From Aeromicrobium phragmitis (GTDB taxonomy: Bacteria; Actinomycetota; Actinomycetes; Propionibacteriales; Nocardioidaceae), in the NCBI RefSeq assembly GCF_003674095.1, contig NZ_RDBF01000012.1:62001-126000 (forward strand): DNA of 64,000 bases. The letters run 5' to 3'. This document shows positions 37,823 to 45,997 of the stretch, piece by piece; the stretch's first letter is position 1, and each line of letters opens with the position of its first letter. The notes below the pieces were generated by a model. That model was given only the letters and a program-made list of their open reading frames with translations. It did no database searches and was not told the DNA's origin. The position numbers and the translations under genes are program-made.

Positions 37823-38752
37823 TCAGCGCGGGCTGAACATCGCCAGCGCAGGGGAGGAAGCGACCACGAGGCCGGCCGCGACGCTGACCACGAGGGCCGT
37901 GCGTCGGCTCCGGGCGATGCGGGCGGGGAGGTCGCGGGCGAGCGCGTAGGCCTCGGCGACGAGCCGAAGATCACGTGGCTCCGACGGTGCCGGGAGAACG
38001 TCGGCGCGGCGGCCGTCGGCTCGCAGGGCGGCGGCGGCCTGCTCGGGCGTCGTCGCGCCGTACCACCGCTCGATCCCGACGCTGTGAGCCAGATGCTCGG
38101 CGTTGCGTGGGGAGTCGGTCGTGGCGAGGACGGGGGTGATGCCGAGTTCCCGCAGCATGGTCACCCCCGGGGGTGCGTGCGGAGCGATCGTGTCGACGAG
38201 AGTGATGGTGCCGAGCGGGCGCTCGTCGACCTCGACCCCCACCGTGGTGCCCAGCCGCTCGGAGTCCGGAAGGCCGATCCACCGTGGCCGGCCGACCCGA
38301 ACCGGATGCTTGTCGACCACCCCGCTGATGCCGGCATCCTCATGGTGAACGACGTCCGTCACGCGCCCCCGGGTGGCGAGGCGGGCCAGCGCTTTGCCCA
38401 CCGGATGCTCCGAATGGTGCTCCAGCGCGCCGGCGAACCAGCGCATATCGCGGTCGTAGTCGGCGCGGATCGGTTCGACCGACTCGACCCGCAAGGTCCC
38501 GGTGGTCAGATAGCCCTGCTTGTCGAGGACGAGGTGGTCGATGTGCGGATCGGTGGGGAGCTCTAGCCCGCGTTTTCGCGCCGCACGCAGCAACGAGCGC
38601 TCGGCACCACGGGCACCGAGGTCGAAGGCGGCCGGGGCGGTGACCACGAGCGTGCCGAGTGCCGCGACGAGCGCCCAGAGCGGGCCGTCGAGGAGCCACC
38701 AGACAGCGAGGACGGTGGTGGCAGCAGCCACCCAGATGACGCGAGGATTCAT
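37823..38752 (-). CDS. degenerate P1B-type ATPase-like membrane protein
   Basis: 309 residues. It aligns in order with the C-terminal half of heavy-metal ATPases but every key motif is altered. VVTAPAAFDLG (35-46) replaces the ion-binding CPC helix; LDKQGYLTTG (76-85) replaces DKTGTLTxG, keeping Asp-77. SEHP (114-117) replaces the N-domain (S)EHP with its His kept. AGISGVVDKHPVRVG matches the nucleotide-domain glycine region, TTDS (211-214) replaces TGDN, and GDGxND is absent. Two N-terminal membrane helices and one at the end (287-303) remain. Transport is unlikely; a regulatory or scaffold role is possible. The ATG overlaps the stop of the PucR gene. Confidence 0.75.
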   Translation of the reverse strand: MNPRVIWVAAATTVLAVWWLLDGPLWALVAALGTLVVTAPAAFDLGARGAERSLLRAARKRGLELPTDPHIDHLVLDKQGYLTTGTLRVESVEPIRADYDRDMRWFAGALEHHSEHPVGKALARLATRGRVTDVVHHEDAGISGVVDKHPVRVGRPRWIGLPDSERLGTTVGVEVDERPLGTITLVDTIAPHAPPGVTMLRELGITPVLATTDSPRNAEHLAHSVGIERWYGATTPEQAAAALRADGRRADVLPAPSEPRDLRLVAEAYALARDLPARIARSRRTALVVSVAAGLVVASSPALAMFSPR

Positions 38753-40062
38753 GCGTTCTCTTCGGCGTGAAAGCGTTCGAAGTCGCTCTGGTCGCCCGCT
38801 TTCCACAGCGGGACGCTCGCCTTGAGCAACATCGTGATCTGGACGATGAAATCGGGGTCGTGCAACGCCTCGCCGAAGATCTCGTTGATGCGCTTCCAGC
38901 GATAGCGGACGGTCTGCGGATGGACGCCGAGACGTCCTGCGATGGCCGGGGCGCTGTCGCGCGTTTCGAGCCACGCGAGCAACGTCTCGGAGAGGATCTC
39001 TCGCGAGTTGGGCGTCTCGGCCAGCAGTGGTCGCAGCAACTCCTGCACCATGCCCCGCCGTAACGCCGGCTCGGCGTGCAGCCACAGCTGCGTGCGGTGA
39101 CGGCCGCAGTCGATGACCGCGCCGTCGGTGATCACGCCCGCCGCACCGAGTTCGAGCGCTCGGGTCACCCAGCGGTGGGCATGGGGGAGATCGTGCCGCT
39201 CGACGGACCAACTGAATGCGAATCGCAGCGGGGGCGTCGCCGAACGCAGCATCTTCATGACCGCTTCGGCATCGCCGGAGGAGGTGAGCACCGTGGCCGT
39301 GTCCGCGCCGGCGTTCACGATCGCCGCCGACCCGAGGTCGGGAAGTTCGAGCGCATCGCGTCGCCGCCGGGGTGCCACGGCCAGCACGACGAAGCGCTCG
39401 GGAATCTCCCAGCCCGCGTGAGCCGCGAGCGGCGGCACCTCGGACTCCCGGCCGTCCAGCAGGGCGACGACCAGTCGGCGGCGGTTGCGGTCGCGGTCGC
39501 GCTCGATCGTCTCGCGCGCCGTCCGCCATCCGATCGCCGCTTGCTCGGTGAGGTGGTCGATGTAGGCGAGGAGCGCGTCGCCGAGGAGGCCGAGCACCTC
39601 GGCGCTCAGCCCCTGCGCCACGGCGAAGGAGCGCAAGTACTCCCAGCCCTGGTGCCGGGCGATGCGGTACGAGGCCCGCATGGCGCTGAGGTCGTGCCCG
39701 TCGAGTGCCTCGCCGTAGCCCATCTTGCGGAAGAGGTCGTCGACGCGGTCGCCGCTCGTGCCGCCGCCTTCGAGGAGATCGAGGAAGTGGCTGACGGCAC
39801 CGTTGACCGCCAGGGTGATGAGCCGGTGTCGCCGGCCGTGCGCGGGACCGGCGTAGGCGGGAACGTTGGTCTGGATGTCCTGCGTGATGTGCGCGACGAG
39901 TTCGGGCAACTGCGGCCGGAACAAGGGGACCAGGGAGCTGGCCAACGCCGGGAAGCCGTCGTCCTCGCGCAATGCGGTCATGACGCGCCGCCAGCGTTCG
40001 GTCGAGGTCTGGCGCGGCTCATGGTCTCCCTGTTTCAATGTGCTGTGCCTCACATTCTCCAT
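38749..40062 (-). CDS. PucR family transcriptional regulator
   Basis: About 437 residues. The N-terminal half is an all-helical RsbRD/co-antagonist-like region (DLFRKMGYGEALDGHDLSAMRASYRIARHQGW). A GGDEF-like central region follows, and the C-terminal PucR helix-turn-helix is ETLLAWLETRDSAPAIAGRLGVHPQTVRYRWKRINEIFG. The start at 40062 (MENVRHSTLKQG) is chosen because the residues upstream look non-coding. Its stop overlaps the start of the ATPase-like gene, implying co-translation and a possible functional link. The ligand is unknown. Confidence 0.85.
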   Translation of the reverse strand: MENVRHSTLKQGDHEPRQTSTERWRRVMTALREDDGFPALASSLVPLFRPQLPELVAHITQDIQTNVPAYAGPAHGRRHRLITLAVNGAVSHFLDLLEGGGTSGDRVDDLFRKMGYGEALDGHDLSAMRASYRIARHQGWEYLRSFAVAQGLSAEVLGLLGDALLAYIDHLTEQAAIGWRTARETIERDRDRNRRRLVVALLDGRESEVPPLAAHAGWEIPERFVVLAVAPRRRRDALELPDLGSAAIVNAGADTATVLTSSGDAEAVMKMLRSATPPLRFAFSWSVERHDLPHAHRWVTRALELGAAGVITDGAVIDCGRHRTQLWLHAEPALRRGMVQELLRPLLAETPNSREILSETLLAWLETRDSAPAIAGRLGVHPQTVRYRWKRINEIFGEALHDPDFIVQITMLLKASVPLWKAGDQSDFERFHAEENA

Positions 40063-40289
40063 GCCGCCACGGCCGCCCGGCAAGAGGGGGTGTCGGGCGA
40101 GGAAGGCCGCGAAGTGACCAGTTGGGAGTAAGAGGGAGTTGCTCTGGTCACTCCGCGGCTCCGGGGGTATCCGGGTCGGGAGGGAGTCGGTGACCCGGCA
40201 TAGCCCAAGTGCAGCACGCAAGCGCGATCTGCACCACAAGGTTGCGTCAGATCGGTGGAAACTCGGATGGACGTCCAAGTTGAGAGGCC

Positions 40290-40295
40290 TAGGCT
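40290..40295 (+). promoter_or_regulatory. -10 element of leaderless cobU promoter
   Basis: TAGGCT, exactly 6 nt before ATG 40302; same hexamer and spacing as before the sulfur leader peptide and accD3. It favours ATG 40302 over the GTG at 40296. Confidence 0.55.
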
Positions 40296-40301
40296 GTGGA
40301 T

Positions 40302-40838
40302 ATGTCGGCGAAAACCCTCGTCACGGGTGGTGTCCGGTCGGGCAAGTCCTTCCATGCCGAATCACTCGTCGTGGCCGAACCCGTGGTCACGTACGTCGTT
40401 CCGGGGCCCTCCGCAGATCCGTCGGTGGACCCCGCGCACGCCGCGCGGGTCGCGGCCCATCGCGCCCGACGGCCCCCGTCCTGGGTGACCCTGGAGGAGC
40501 ACGACCTCGCCGCGGCGCTCACGACCGCCGAGGGGGCGCTCGTCGTCGACTGCGTGAGTGACTGGGTGCGCTGGTTGATCGGCGACCTGAACGGCTGGGA
40601 CGAGGCCCGCGAGGACTGGCAGCCGCGTTTCAGCCGGCACGTCGAGGCTGCCGCCGAAGCGCTCGCCGCTCGGTCGGGCACGGTCGTGCTGGTCTCGCTG
40701 GAGGCTGGAATGGGCGGCGACCCCGCCGACCTCGGCGGGCACCTGTTCCGTGAACTGCTCGGGTACACCAACCAGCGCCTCGCCCTGGAGTGCGACGACG
40801 TCCTCCTCATCGTGGCGGGCCGCGCGCTCACCCTGTGA
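40302..40838 (+). CDS. cobU: adenosylcobinamide kinase/guanylyltransferase CobU-like
   Basis: 178 residues. P-loop GGVRSGKS (9-16) with the family His in AAHRARRPPSWVTLE, the position of the guanylylated His. The C-terminus LVSLEAGMGGDP...FRELLGYTNQRLALECDDVLLIVAG aligns with the conserved NEVG region, although the VP of the usual GIVP is changed. It activates cobinamide during cobalamin assembly. cobS lies 130 nt away on the opposite strand. Confidence 0.86.
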   Translation: MSAKTLVTGGVRSGKSFHAESLVVAEPVVTYVVPGPSADPSVDPAHAARVAAHRARRPPSWVTLEEHDLAAALTTAEGALVVDCVSDWVRWLIGDLNGWDEAREDWQPRFSRHVEAAAEALAARSGTVVLVSLEAGMGGDPADLGGHLFRELLGYTNQRLALECDDVLLIVAGRALTL

Positions 40839-40850
40839 TTCCCTCCGCCG

Positions 40851-40948
40851 GGCGGTGGGTGAGGTCCCAGCGACGCCGTCGCGGTCGGACCTCTCCTACC
40901 GGCCGAACCCACCGACGCCGTCGCGGTCGGACCTCTCCTACCGGCCGA
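40851..40948. repeat. family B inverted repeat with duplicated right arm
   Basis: GGCGGTGGGTGAGGTCCCAG (40851-40870) matches the left arm of the 26182 element at 18 of 19 bases. A 36-nt segment starting CGACGCCGTCGCGGTCGGAC is tandemly repeated at 40871-40906 and 40913-40948 and can pair imperfectly with the left arm. It lies between the convergent cobU and cobS genes. Confidence 0.7.
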
Positions 40949-40967
40949 GGGTGAAGGGAGGGGCCCG

Positions 40968-41729
40968 TCAGGTGGCTGAGAGCAGGAGGACGGCGAGCGA
41001 GATCTCGACGGTCGCGCCGAACACGTCGCCGACCACGCCGCCGAAACGGCTGATGGCCCGCCGCAGGATCCAGGCGATGACGAGAAGCGCCGCGCCGGTC
41101 GTGGCCAGCCCGCGCCACCAGGGCTCGCCGAGCGCCGCGTACCCCGCGCACAGGCCGAGGGCGATGACGACCCAGATCGCGATGGCGACGGCGGGAGCGA
41201 TGGTCTCGGTGTAGGTCACGCCGAGGCCGTCCTTCCGCGCGCCGCGCACGCCGCGCATGCAGCCGAGTACGGCGGTCGCCCGCGAGACGCAGACGAGAAC
41301 ACCGGCCGCGAGTGGTCCCCAGGAGGCGGTGACGAGGGCGGAGAGCGCACCCACTTGAGCGGTCACCACGATCGCCAGAGCCGCGGCACCGGCAGGGCCG
41401 GCGTTCCCGAGCTTGACCACCTCGAGCGCACGCGTCGCGTCGTAGGAGGACGTGAGCCCGTCGGCCGTGTCGGAGAGCCCGTCGAGATGGAACGCCCGGC
41501 TCCCGAGGGCGAGGGCGCCGACGGCCACGGCGGCGACGGCGATCGGCGCGAGTCCGAGCTCGCGTCCGGCCCAGAGAATCGCCGCCACCATGACCGCGAG
41601 TGGCATGACGGCGAGGGGCGCGAGCGCGATGGCGACGCCGCTCAGGTGCGGGGTGACCGCCGGGGGCGGGGTCACGGGGATCGCGGTGAACGTGCCGACC
41701 GACAGCCGCCACGCGTGCAGGACGCTCAT
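40968..41729 (-). CDS. cobS: adenosylcobinamide-GDP ribazoletransferase
   Basis: 253 residues with about six membrane helices. Signature SRAFHLDGLSDTADGLTSSYD (metal-binding) and the C-terminal RFGGVVGDVFGATVEI are diagnostic. It joins adenosylcobinamide-GDP with alpha-ribazole in the final steps of cobalamin assembly at the membrane. The start at 41729 has a GACAAT -10-like hexamer 6 nt upstream. Confidence 0.92.
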   Translation of the reverse strand: MSVLHAWRLSVGTFTAIPVTPPPAVTPHLSGVAIALAPLAVMPLAVMVAAILWAGRELGLAPIAVAAVAVGALALGSRAFHLDGLSDTADGLTSSYDATRALEVVKLGNAGPAGAAALAIVVTAQVGALSALVTASWGPLAAGVLVCVSRATAVLGCMRGVRGARKDGLGVTYTETIAPAVAIAIWVVIALGLCAGYAALGEPWWRGLATTGAALLVIAWILRRAISRFGGVVGDVFGATVEISLAVLLLSAT

Positions 41730-41735
41730 GAGCGC

Positions 41736-41741
41736 ATTGTC
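41736..41741 (-). promoter_or_regulatory. -10-like element of leaderless cobS
   Basis: GACAAT on the minus strand, 6 nt before the cobS ATG. Confidence 0.4.
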
Positions 41742-41745
41742 CCGG

Positions 41746-42588
41746 TCAGCGTCGCGGGCGCGGCACCCCGGTGGCGTTGACGTCGGGGAAGCCGCCGCGA
41801 TCGGCCACACGCCGGGCCAGGGAGACGATCTCGCCCTCGAGCGCGACCCCGTGGGCGGTGGCTTCCAGGTCGAGCCCTGCCGCGCACACCCGGTCGGTCG
41901 CCGCCTCCAGCTGCTCGCGCGCTCCGCGGCCTGCGTCGGTGATCACTCCGTCGGCATCCAGCCAGCCTCGCTGCTGCACGCTGCGGCGTCCGCGTTCCCA
42001 CGCTACGTCGTCCCATCCCCGCGAGTGCTGTTGCTCCGCCGGAACCAAGCCCGCGGCTTGGGCGAGCACGTTCGCTGCCGCTCCATCGAGCCCGGCGGCG
42101 GTGAGGATCGCGACGTGGCAGTCGCCGCGGTACTCACGCAGGACGGTGGCGCCGTGCCAGAGGAGTCCGACGGGATCCCCCGGCTCCGGGAGTGCCGCAT
42201 GGGCGGCGGCGAGCGGCTTGCCGGCCCAGTCCACGCCGTCGAGCATCAGGCGGAGGCGGTCGGCGGTGTCGGCGACGTCGGTGTCGGGCCATGCAGCGGC
42301 GAGTTCCTCCCGGGCGATCGCCAGTCGCAGCGCGATGATCGCGTCCCGGTCGGCCAGCTGCCACGCATCGGGAAGTGCCCGACGAATTCGCGCCGGGGCG
42401 AACCCGTGGAAGGTCGCCACGACGAGTTCGGGGGCGGGAGTGCCGAGCGCGGCCGCACGCGAGGCGACGTAGCCCATCCAGAAGCCCTTGAGCCCGAGTT
42501 CTTCGAATCGCTGCGTGACGTCGGGAGCGACGTAGACGACGTCGTGGATCGTCTCGACCGCCCGCCAGAACTCGCGTGTCATCGCCAT
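41746..42588 (-). CDS. SCO6745 family protein
   Basis: 280 residues, mostly helical. Recognisable segments are AVETIHDVVYVAPDVTQRFEELGLKGFWMGY, AAPLG-type region GTPAPELVVATFHGFAP, and GLLWHGATVLREYRGDCHVAIL...WERGRRSVQQRGWLDADGVITDAG, the last resembling a winged helix. Typical of the actinobacterial SCO6745 family, whose function is unknown. ATG 42588 is supported by a CACACT hexamer 6 nt upstream; a second ATG lies two codons in. Confidence 0.82.
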   Translation of the reverse strand: MAMTREFWRAVETIHDVVYVAPDVTQRFEELGLKGFWMGYVASRAAALGTPAPELVVATFHGFAPARIRRALPDAWQLADRDAIIALRLAIAREELAAAWPDTDVADTADRLRLMLDGVDWAGKPLAAAHAALPEPGDPVGLLWHGATVLREYRGDCHVAILTAAGLDGAAANVLAQAAGLVPAEQQHSRGWDDVAWERGRRSVQQRGWLDADGVITDAGRGAREQLEAATDRVCAAGLDLEATAHGVALEGEIVSLARRVADRGGFPDVNATGVPRPRR

Positions 42589-42594
42589 GCGCTC

Positions 42595-42600
42595 AGTGTG
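42595..42600 (-). promoter_or_regulatory. -10-like element before SCO6745 family gene
   Basis: CACACT on the minus strand, 6 nt before the ATG. Confidence 0.35.
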
Positions 42601-42619
42601 CCGTAGCCGTCTGCGGCAC

Positions 42620-42916
42620 TCAGGCCCAGCGCGGGGAGGAGCGCCGGGGCGACTCGGAGCTCGGCGGGTCCGGGCGCTCGCGAGGCGGCGGCGCGGGTTC
42701 CTCGTCGCGGCGCGGCGACAACAACTCGTGGAGATCGCGGACGGCCTCGCGCCACTGCTCCTGCGCTGCCTGGTACGCCTCGGTGGCGGTGCCGTTCCAC
42801 TGCGCGCGCAGCCGGGTCAACTCCGCTTCCAGCTCCGCCAGCCGCCGCTCGATGACGCGCGTATGTTCCAGTCCGACGGCCGCGCGCTCGTCCCGCTGAT
42901 GCCCCGATCCGGTCAT
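42620..42916 (-). CDS. WXG100-like helical protein
   Basis: 98 residues. Helix 1 (LEHTRVIERRLAELEAELTRL), the turn motif W-N-G at 40-42, and helix 2 (TATEAYQAAQEQWREAVRDLHELL) give the WXG100 hairpin of ESX/type VII substrates. The C-terminal tail is Pro/Ser/Arg-rich and no YxxxD/E signal is evident. ATGA overlap with the partner gene upstream. No ESX secretion machinery is present in the window. Confidence 0.78.
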   Translation of the reverse strand: MTGSGHQRDERAAVGLEHTRVIERRLAELEAELTRLRAQWNGTATEAYQAAQEQWREAVRDLHELLSPRRDEEPAPPPRERPDPPSSESPRRSSPRWA

Positions 42917-43182
42917 CCGTGAGCCGACCGGGGCTGCGAGTCGGCGAAGAGCGGCTGGGTCATCGCGGCGGCGTCGAGGGCCTGCTCGAGCTGCTCCAGC
43001 GCCGAGAGGATGCGGCGAGTGTCGTTGTCGCACCGGCTGCGGTCGCGCGCGCTGAACTCGGTGTCGGAGACGATGCTGGCACGCAGGGCGGCGATGCCCC
43101 GAGCGACCTCCTGGTGGGCCTGTGCCACCCGAGTGGCCCCGAGCTGCATCGACAGGACAGGAGGAATGATATCGACGGACAT
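42913..43182 (-). CDS. small helical partner of WXG100-like protein
   Basis: 89 residues, predicted helical: GATRVAQAHQEVARGIAALRASIV and RRILSALEQLEQALDAAA. It lacks a WXG turn but its size, helical content and coupling (ATGA overlap) with the WXG100-like gene suggest a heterodimer partner. An AGGGGGG RBS precedes the ATG at 43182. Confidence 0.65.
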   Translation of the reverse strand: MSVDIIPPVLSMQLGATRVAQAHQEVARGIAALRASIVSDTEFSARDRSRCDNDTRRILSALEQLEQALDAAAMTQPLFADSQPRSAHG

Positions 43183-43361
43183 GGCCCCCCTGAGGAAATC
43201 GAATGGTCGCCACCTGTTCTGGTGCGCGTCACCCCAGGGTAGACCGGCGCGGCCCGGTTCGACTACCGCCTTCTGGTCATGAAGGACTACGAAATGGTTG
43301 CGACGGGTCATCAACCCGGTCGCCTCGCCGCGGGCGGTCGGTGCGCCGGTCGCCCGCGCCA

Positions 43362-43376
43362 GATACCATCGGTATC
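43362..43376. promoter_or_regulatory. operator-like palindrome before TetR gene
   Basis: GATACC-ATC-GGTATC, a perfect 6-bp inverted repeat, 24 nt upstream of the TetR gene start; a likely autoregulatory site. Confidence 0.55.
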
Positions 43377-43399
43377 CGGCGGGAGTGAGGAGAACGAGT

Positions 43400-43993
43400 G
43401 TGACTCAGACGAAGGTGACCCGGGCAGAGCGCCAGGCGCAGACACGCGATCGGCTCATCGAGGTCGCCAAGGAGATGTTCCTCCGCGACGGCTACGCTGC
43501 CACCTCCCTCGACAAGGTCGCACTCGAGGCGGGCTTCTCGAAGGGTGCTGTCTACTCCAACTTCCGCGGCAAGGAGGAGCTCTGTCTCGCGGTGCTGGAC
43601 GTCATCCACGCCGAGAAGGTGCAGGGCGTCCTCGATGCGTTCACCCAGGACGCCGACCTCGACACCAAACTCAAGGCCTTCGCGGCGTGGGCGCATCAGG
43701 GGCTCGGAGAGCCGCGCTGGACCGCGCTCGAGGTCGAGTTCGGTGCCGTGGCGCGGCATAACGAGTGGGTCGCCGCCGAACTGGTCAAGCGCCACCGCGA
43801 GATCCGCGAGGCGATCGGTCAGCTCATCGCACACGTCGCGGAGGAGTCGGGACTGTCCACGACGCTGCCCGTGCAGACCGCAGCGAGCGCACTGCTGAGC
43901 CTGGGCGTGGGTCTCGGAGCACTGCGGTCGCTCGACCCGCATGTCGACGTCGACGTCTTCACCGACGTCATGCGGGCGCTCGTCCGGGAGTGA
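43400..43993 (+). CDS. TetR/AcrR family regulator
   Basis: 197 residues. N-terminal HTH: RDRLIEVAKEMFLRDGYAATSLDKVALEAGFSKGAVYSNFRGKEELC. The ligand-binding part is of the TetR_C_6-like type with FGAVARHNEWVAAELV. The GTG start is preceded by GAGGAG at 7 nt. Neighbouring genes do not reveal the regulated pathway; the divergent WXG100 pair could be a target. Confidence 0.88.
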   Translation: MTQTKVTRAERQAQTRDRLIEVAKEMFLRDGYAATSLDKVALEAGFSKGAVYSNFRGKEELCLAVLDVIHAEKVQGVLDAFTQDADLDTKLKAFAAWAHQGLGEPRWTALEVEFGAVARHNEWVAAELVKRHREIREAIGQLIAHVAEESGLSTTLPVQTAASALLSLGVGLGALRSLDPHVDVDVFTDVMRALVRE

Positions 43994-43997
43994 CGGC

Positions 43998-44492
43998 TCA
44001 GTAGCCGCCGTTGTCCTTGAAGCGCTGGAAGCTCGCCTGAATCTCGGCCTCAGCCTCGACCCGGCCGACCCACTTGGAGCCCTCCTCGACGGACTTGCCG
44101 GGCTCGAGGGCCTTGTACGACTCGAAGAAGTGACGGATCTCGGCGAGATCGAAGTCGGCGACGTCGCCGATGTCCTGAAGGTGCTCCTGGCGCGGGTCCG
44201 TCGCCGGTACGCACAGCACCTTGTCGTCACCGCCGGCCTCGTCGGTCATCTTGAACATGCCGATGGCGCGGCACTCGATGACGCATCCGGGGAACGTCGA
44301 GAAGGGAAGGATGACGAGCGCGTCGAGCGGGTCGCCGTCCAGACCGAGCGAATCGTCGATGAAGCCGTAGTCGGCGGGGTACTGCATCGACGTGAAGAGC
44401 GTGCGGTCCAGCCGGATCCGATGCGTCTTGTGGTCGACCTCGTACTTGTTGCGCTCCCCCTTGGGGATCTCCACGGTGACGTCGAAAATCAC
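43998..44492 (-). CDS. ppa: inorganic pyrophosphatase
   Basis: 164 residues, class A (soluble, Mg-dependent). Catalytic motifs: [40 protein letters not shown] with the metal-binding Asp triad, and [15 protein letters not shown]. It hydrolyses pyrophosphate from biosynthesis. The GTG at 44492 follows GGAGGAACC and gives the usual family length; an ATG further upstream would add nine untypical residues. It is divergent from dacB, as in mycobacteria. Confidence 0.95.
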   Translation of the reverse strand: MIFDVTVEIPKGERNKYEVDHKTHRIRLDRTLFTSMQYPADYGFIDDSLGLDGDPLDALVILPFSTFPGCVIECRAIGMFKMTDEAGGDDKVLCVPATDPRQEHLQDIGDVADFDLAEIRHFFESYKALEPGKSVEEGSKWVGRVEAEAEIQASFQRFKDNGGY

Positions 44493-44562
44493 GGTTCCTC
44501 CGGAAGTGTCGGGTGGCATCGCGGAACGAACCTTCGTCCGTTCGATGGTCGGATGCTGACTC

Positions 44563-44568
44563 TATAGT
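44563..44568 (+). promoter_or_regulatory. -10 element of dacB promoter
   Basis: TATAGT, with TTCGAT as a weak -35 16 nt upstream (44541-44546). The start codon follows 9 nt later, so the 5' leader is at most a few nucleotides. Confidence 0.55.
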
Positions 44569-44577
44569 CTGTCCCAC

Positions 44578-45942
44578 GTGGCGAAAGGGCGAGTGCGCAG
44601 GGTCATGGCGACCTTCACGTCGGTCGTGCTCGTCATCGCGCTCATCGCCGGCATCGGCTTCCTGTACCTGCGCGGCGACCTCAACCGGCTCATCTGCGAC
44701 GGGGCATGCCCGCCGCAGTACGCCACCGCCCCCGAATCGATGCGGACGGCTGCCGCTAACGCGGCCGAGGCCGAGGCGGTGGGCGAGGGCGCCATCGGTT
44801 CCACGGCGCTCAAGCAAGCGGTGGCCGGGCCCCTCGCACATCCCGCGCTGGGCCCCCGCGTGGGGTTCGCCGCGGTCGATGCCCGCGACGGGGCCCCGCT
44901 GGCCGGCGGCGGTACCGAGGGACTCATCCCGGCGTCCACCACCAAGGTGCTCACGGCATTCGCGGCGCTCGAGGTGCTCGGCCCGGATGAGCGCTTCGCG
45001 ACCCGCGTCGTGCGCAGCGGGGACACGCTCACCTTGATCGGCGGCGGAGACCCCTACCTCGTCGAGCGGCGCCCCGCGGATCCGCCGCCGGTCGTGACCG
45101 CGGACCTCGCAACCCTCGCCGACCGCGTGGCGCGAGACGTGGGGACGGGGCGCTTCGCCCTGACCTACGACGCGGAACTGTTCCGCGGCCCCTCCGTCAG
45201 CCCGGCATGGGAGGACGGTTACGTCCCGTCGGTGGTGGCTCCGATCAGTGCGCTGTGGATCGACCAGGGGCGCGGCGCCGGCGGCGACCCGGCCCGGGCG
45301 GCAGCGGACGCGTTCGCCCGGTTGCTGCGAGAGCGCGGCGTGGAGGTCGCGGACCCGGCTCGCGCTGCGGCCGCGGAGGGAGCCACGGAGGTCGCGACCG
45401 TGCGCAGTGCACCGGTCGCGACGATCGTGGCCGATCTGCTGCGCACGAGCAACAACGAGACGTCCGAGGTGATGTTCCGGCACATCGCCCGCGCCGTGGG
45501 ACTGGACGCATCCTTCGAGGGCGGTGCCGCGGCGGTGCGGCAGACATTGGAGCAGGACGCGATCTCCACCGAGGGACTCGACCTGCACGATGGGAGCGGC
45601 CTCTCGCGCCGCAACCGGATCAGTCCCACGACTCTCGTGCAGACGCTCGTGGCGGCCAGCCGGGACGACCGCACCACCGCGACGCTGAGCGGACTACCGG
45701 TGGGCGGATTCGACGGGACCGTGCGCTCGCGCTTCGAGCAGGCGCCCGCCGGCCTCGGCTGGGTGCGCGCCAAGACCGGCACCTTGACCGGCGTCCACAG
45801 TCTCGCCGGCATTGCGACCCTTCCGGGAGGACGTCCGGTGGCGTTCGCGGTCATGGTCGACGACACCGAAGGCATCAATCCGCTCGAGACGCAGCGCGCG
45901 CTCGACTCCGTCGCGGCGGCGATCGCCGGCTGCGCCTGCTGA
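44578..45942 (+). CDS. dacB: D-alanyl-D-alanine carboxypeptidase/endopeptidase (PBP4, S13)
   Basis: 454 residues. An N-terminal membrane anchor (about 10-30) precedes the penicillin-binding domain: SxxK motif PASTTKVLTAF (about 120), SxN in RTSNNETSEVMF (about 292), KTG in RAKTGTLTGVHSLAG (about 399). It trims or cleaves peptidoglycan peptides outside the membrane. The order ppa, dacB, metalloprotease, tilS, hpt is conserved in mycobacteria. Confidence 0.92.
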   Translation: MAKGRVRRVMATFTSVVLVIALIAGIGFLYLRGDLNRLICDGACPPQYATAPESMRTAAANAAEAEAVGEGAIGSTALKQAVAGPLAHPALGPRVGFAAVDARDGAPLAGGGTEGLIPASTTKVLTAFAALEVLGPDERFATRVVRSGDTLTLIGGGDPYLVERRPADPPPVVTADLATLADRVARDVGTGRFALTYDAELFRGPSVSPAWEDGYVPSVVAPISALWIDQGRGAGGDPARAAADAFARLLRERGVEVADPARAAAAEGATEVATVRSAPVATIVADLLRTSNNETSEVMFRHIARAVGLDASFEGGAAAVRQTLEQDAISTEGLDLHDGSGLSRRNRISPTTLVQTLVAASRDDRTTATLSGLPVGGFDGTVRSRFEQAPAGLGWVRAKTGTLTGVHSLAGIATLPGGRPVAFAVMVDDTEGINPLETQRALDSVAAAIAGCAC

Positions 45943-45984
45943 GGACCGAGCGTCCGGATCGCGGTGCGACCGCGGACCGGTCAG

Positions 45985-45990
45985 TACGGT
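45985..45990 (+). promoter_or_regulatory. -10 element before metalloprotease gene
   Basis: TACGGT, 7 nt before the ATG at 45998; GGAG in the same interval is an alternative RBS. Confidence 0.4.
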
Positions 45991-45997
45991 GGAGCCC

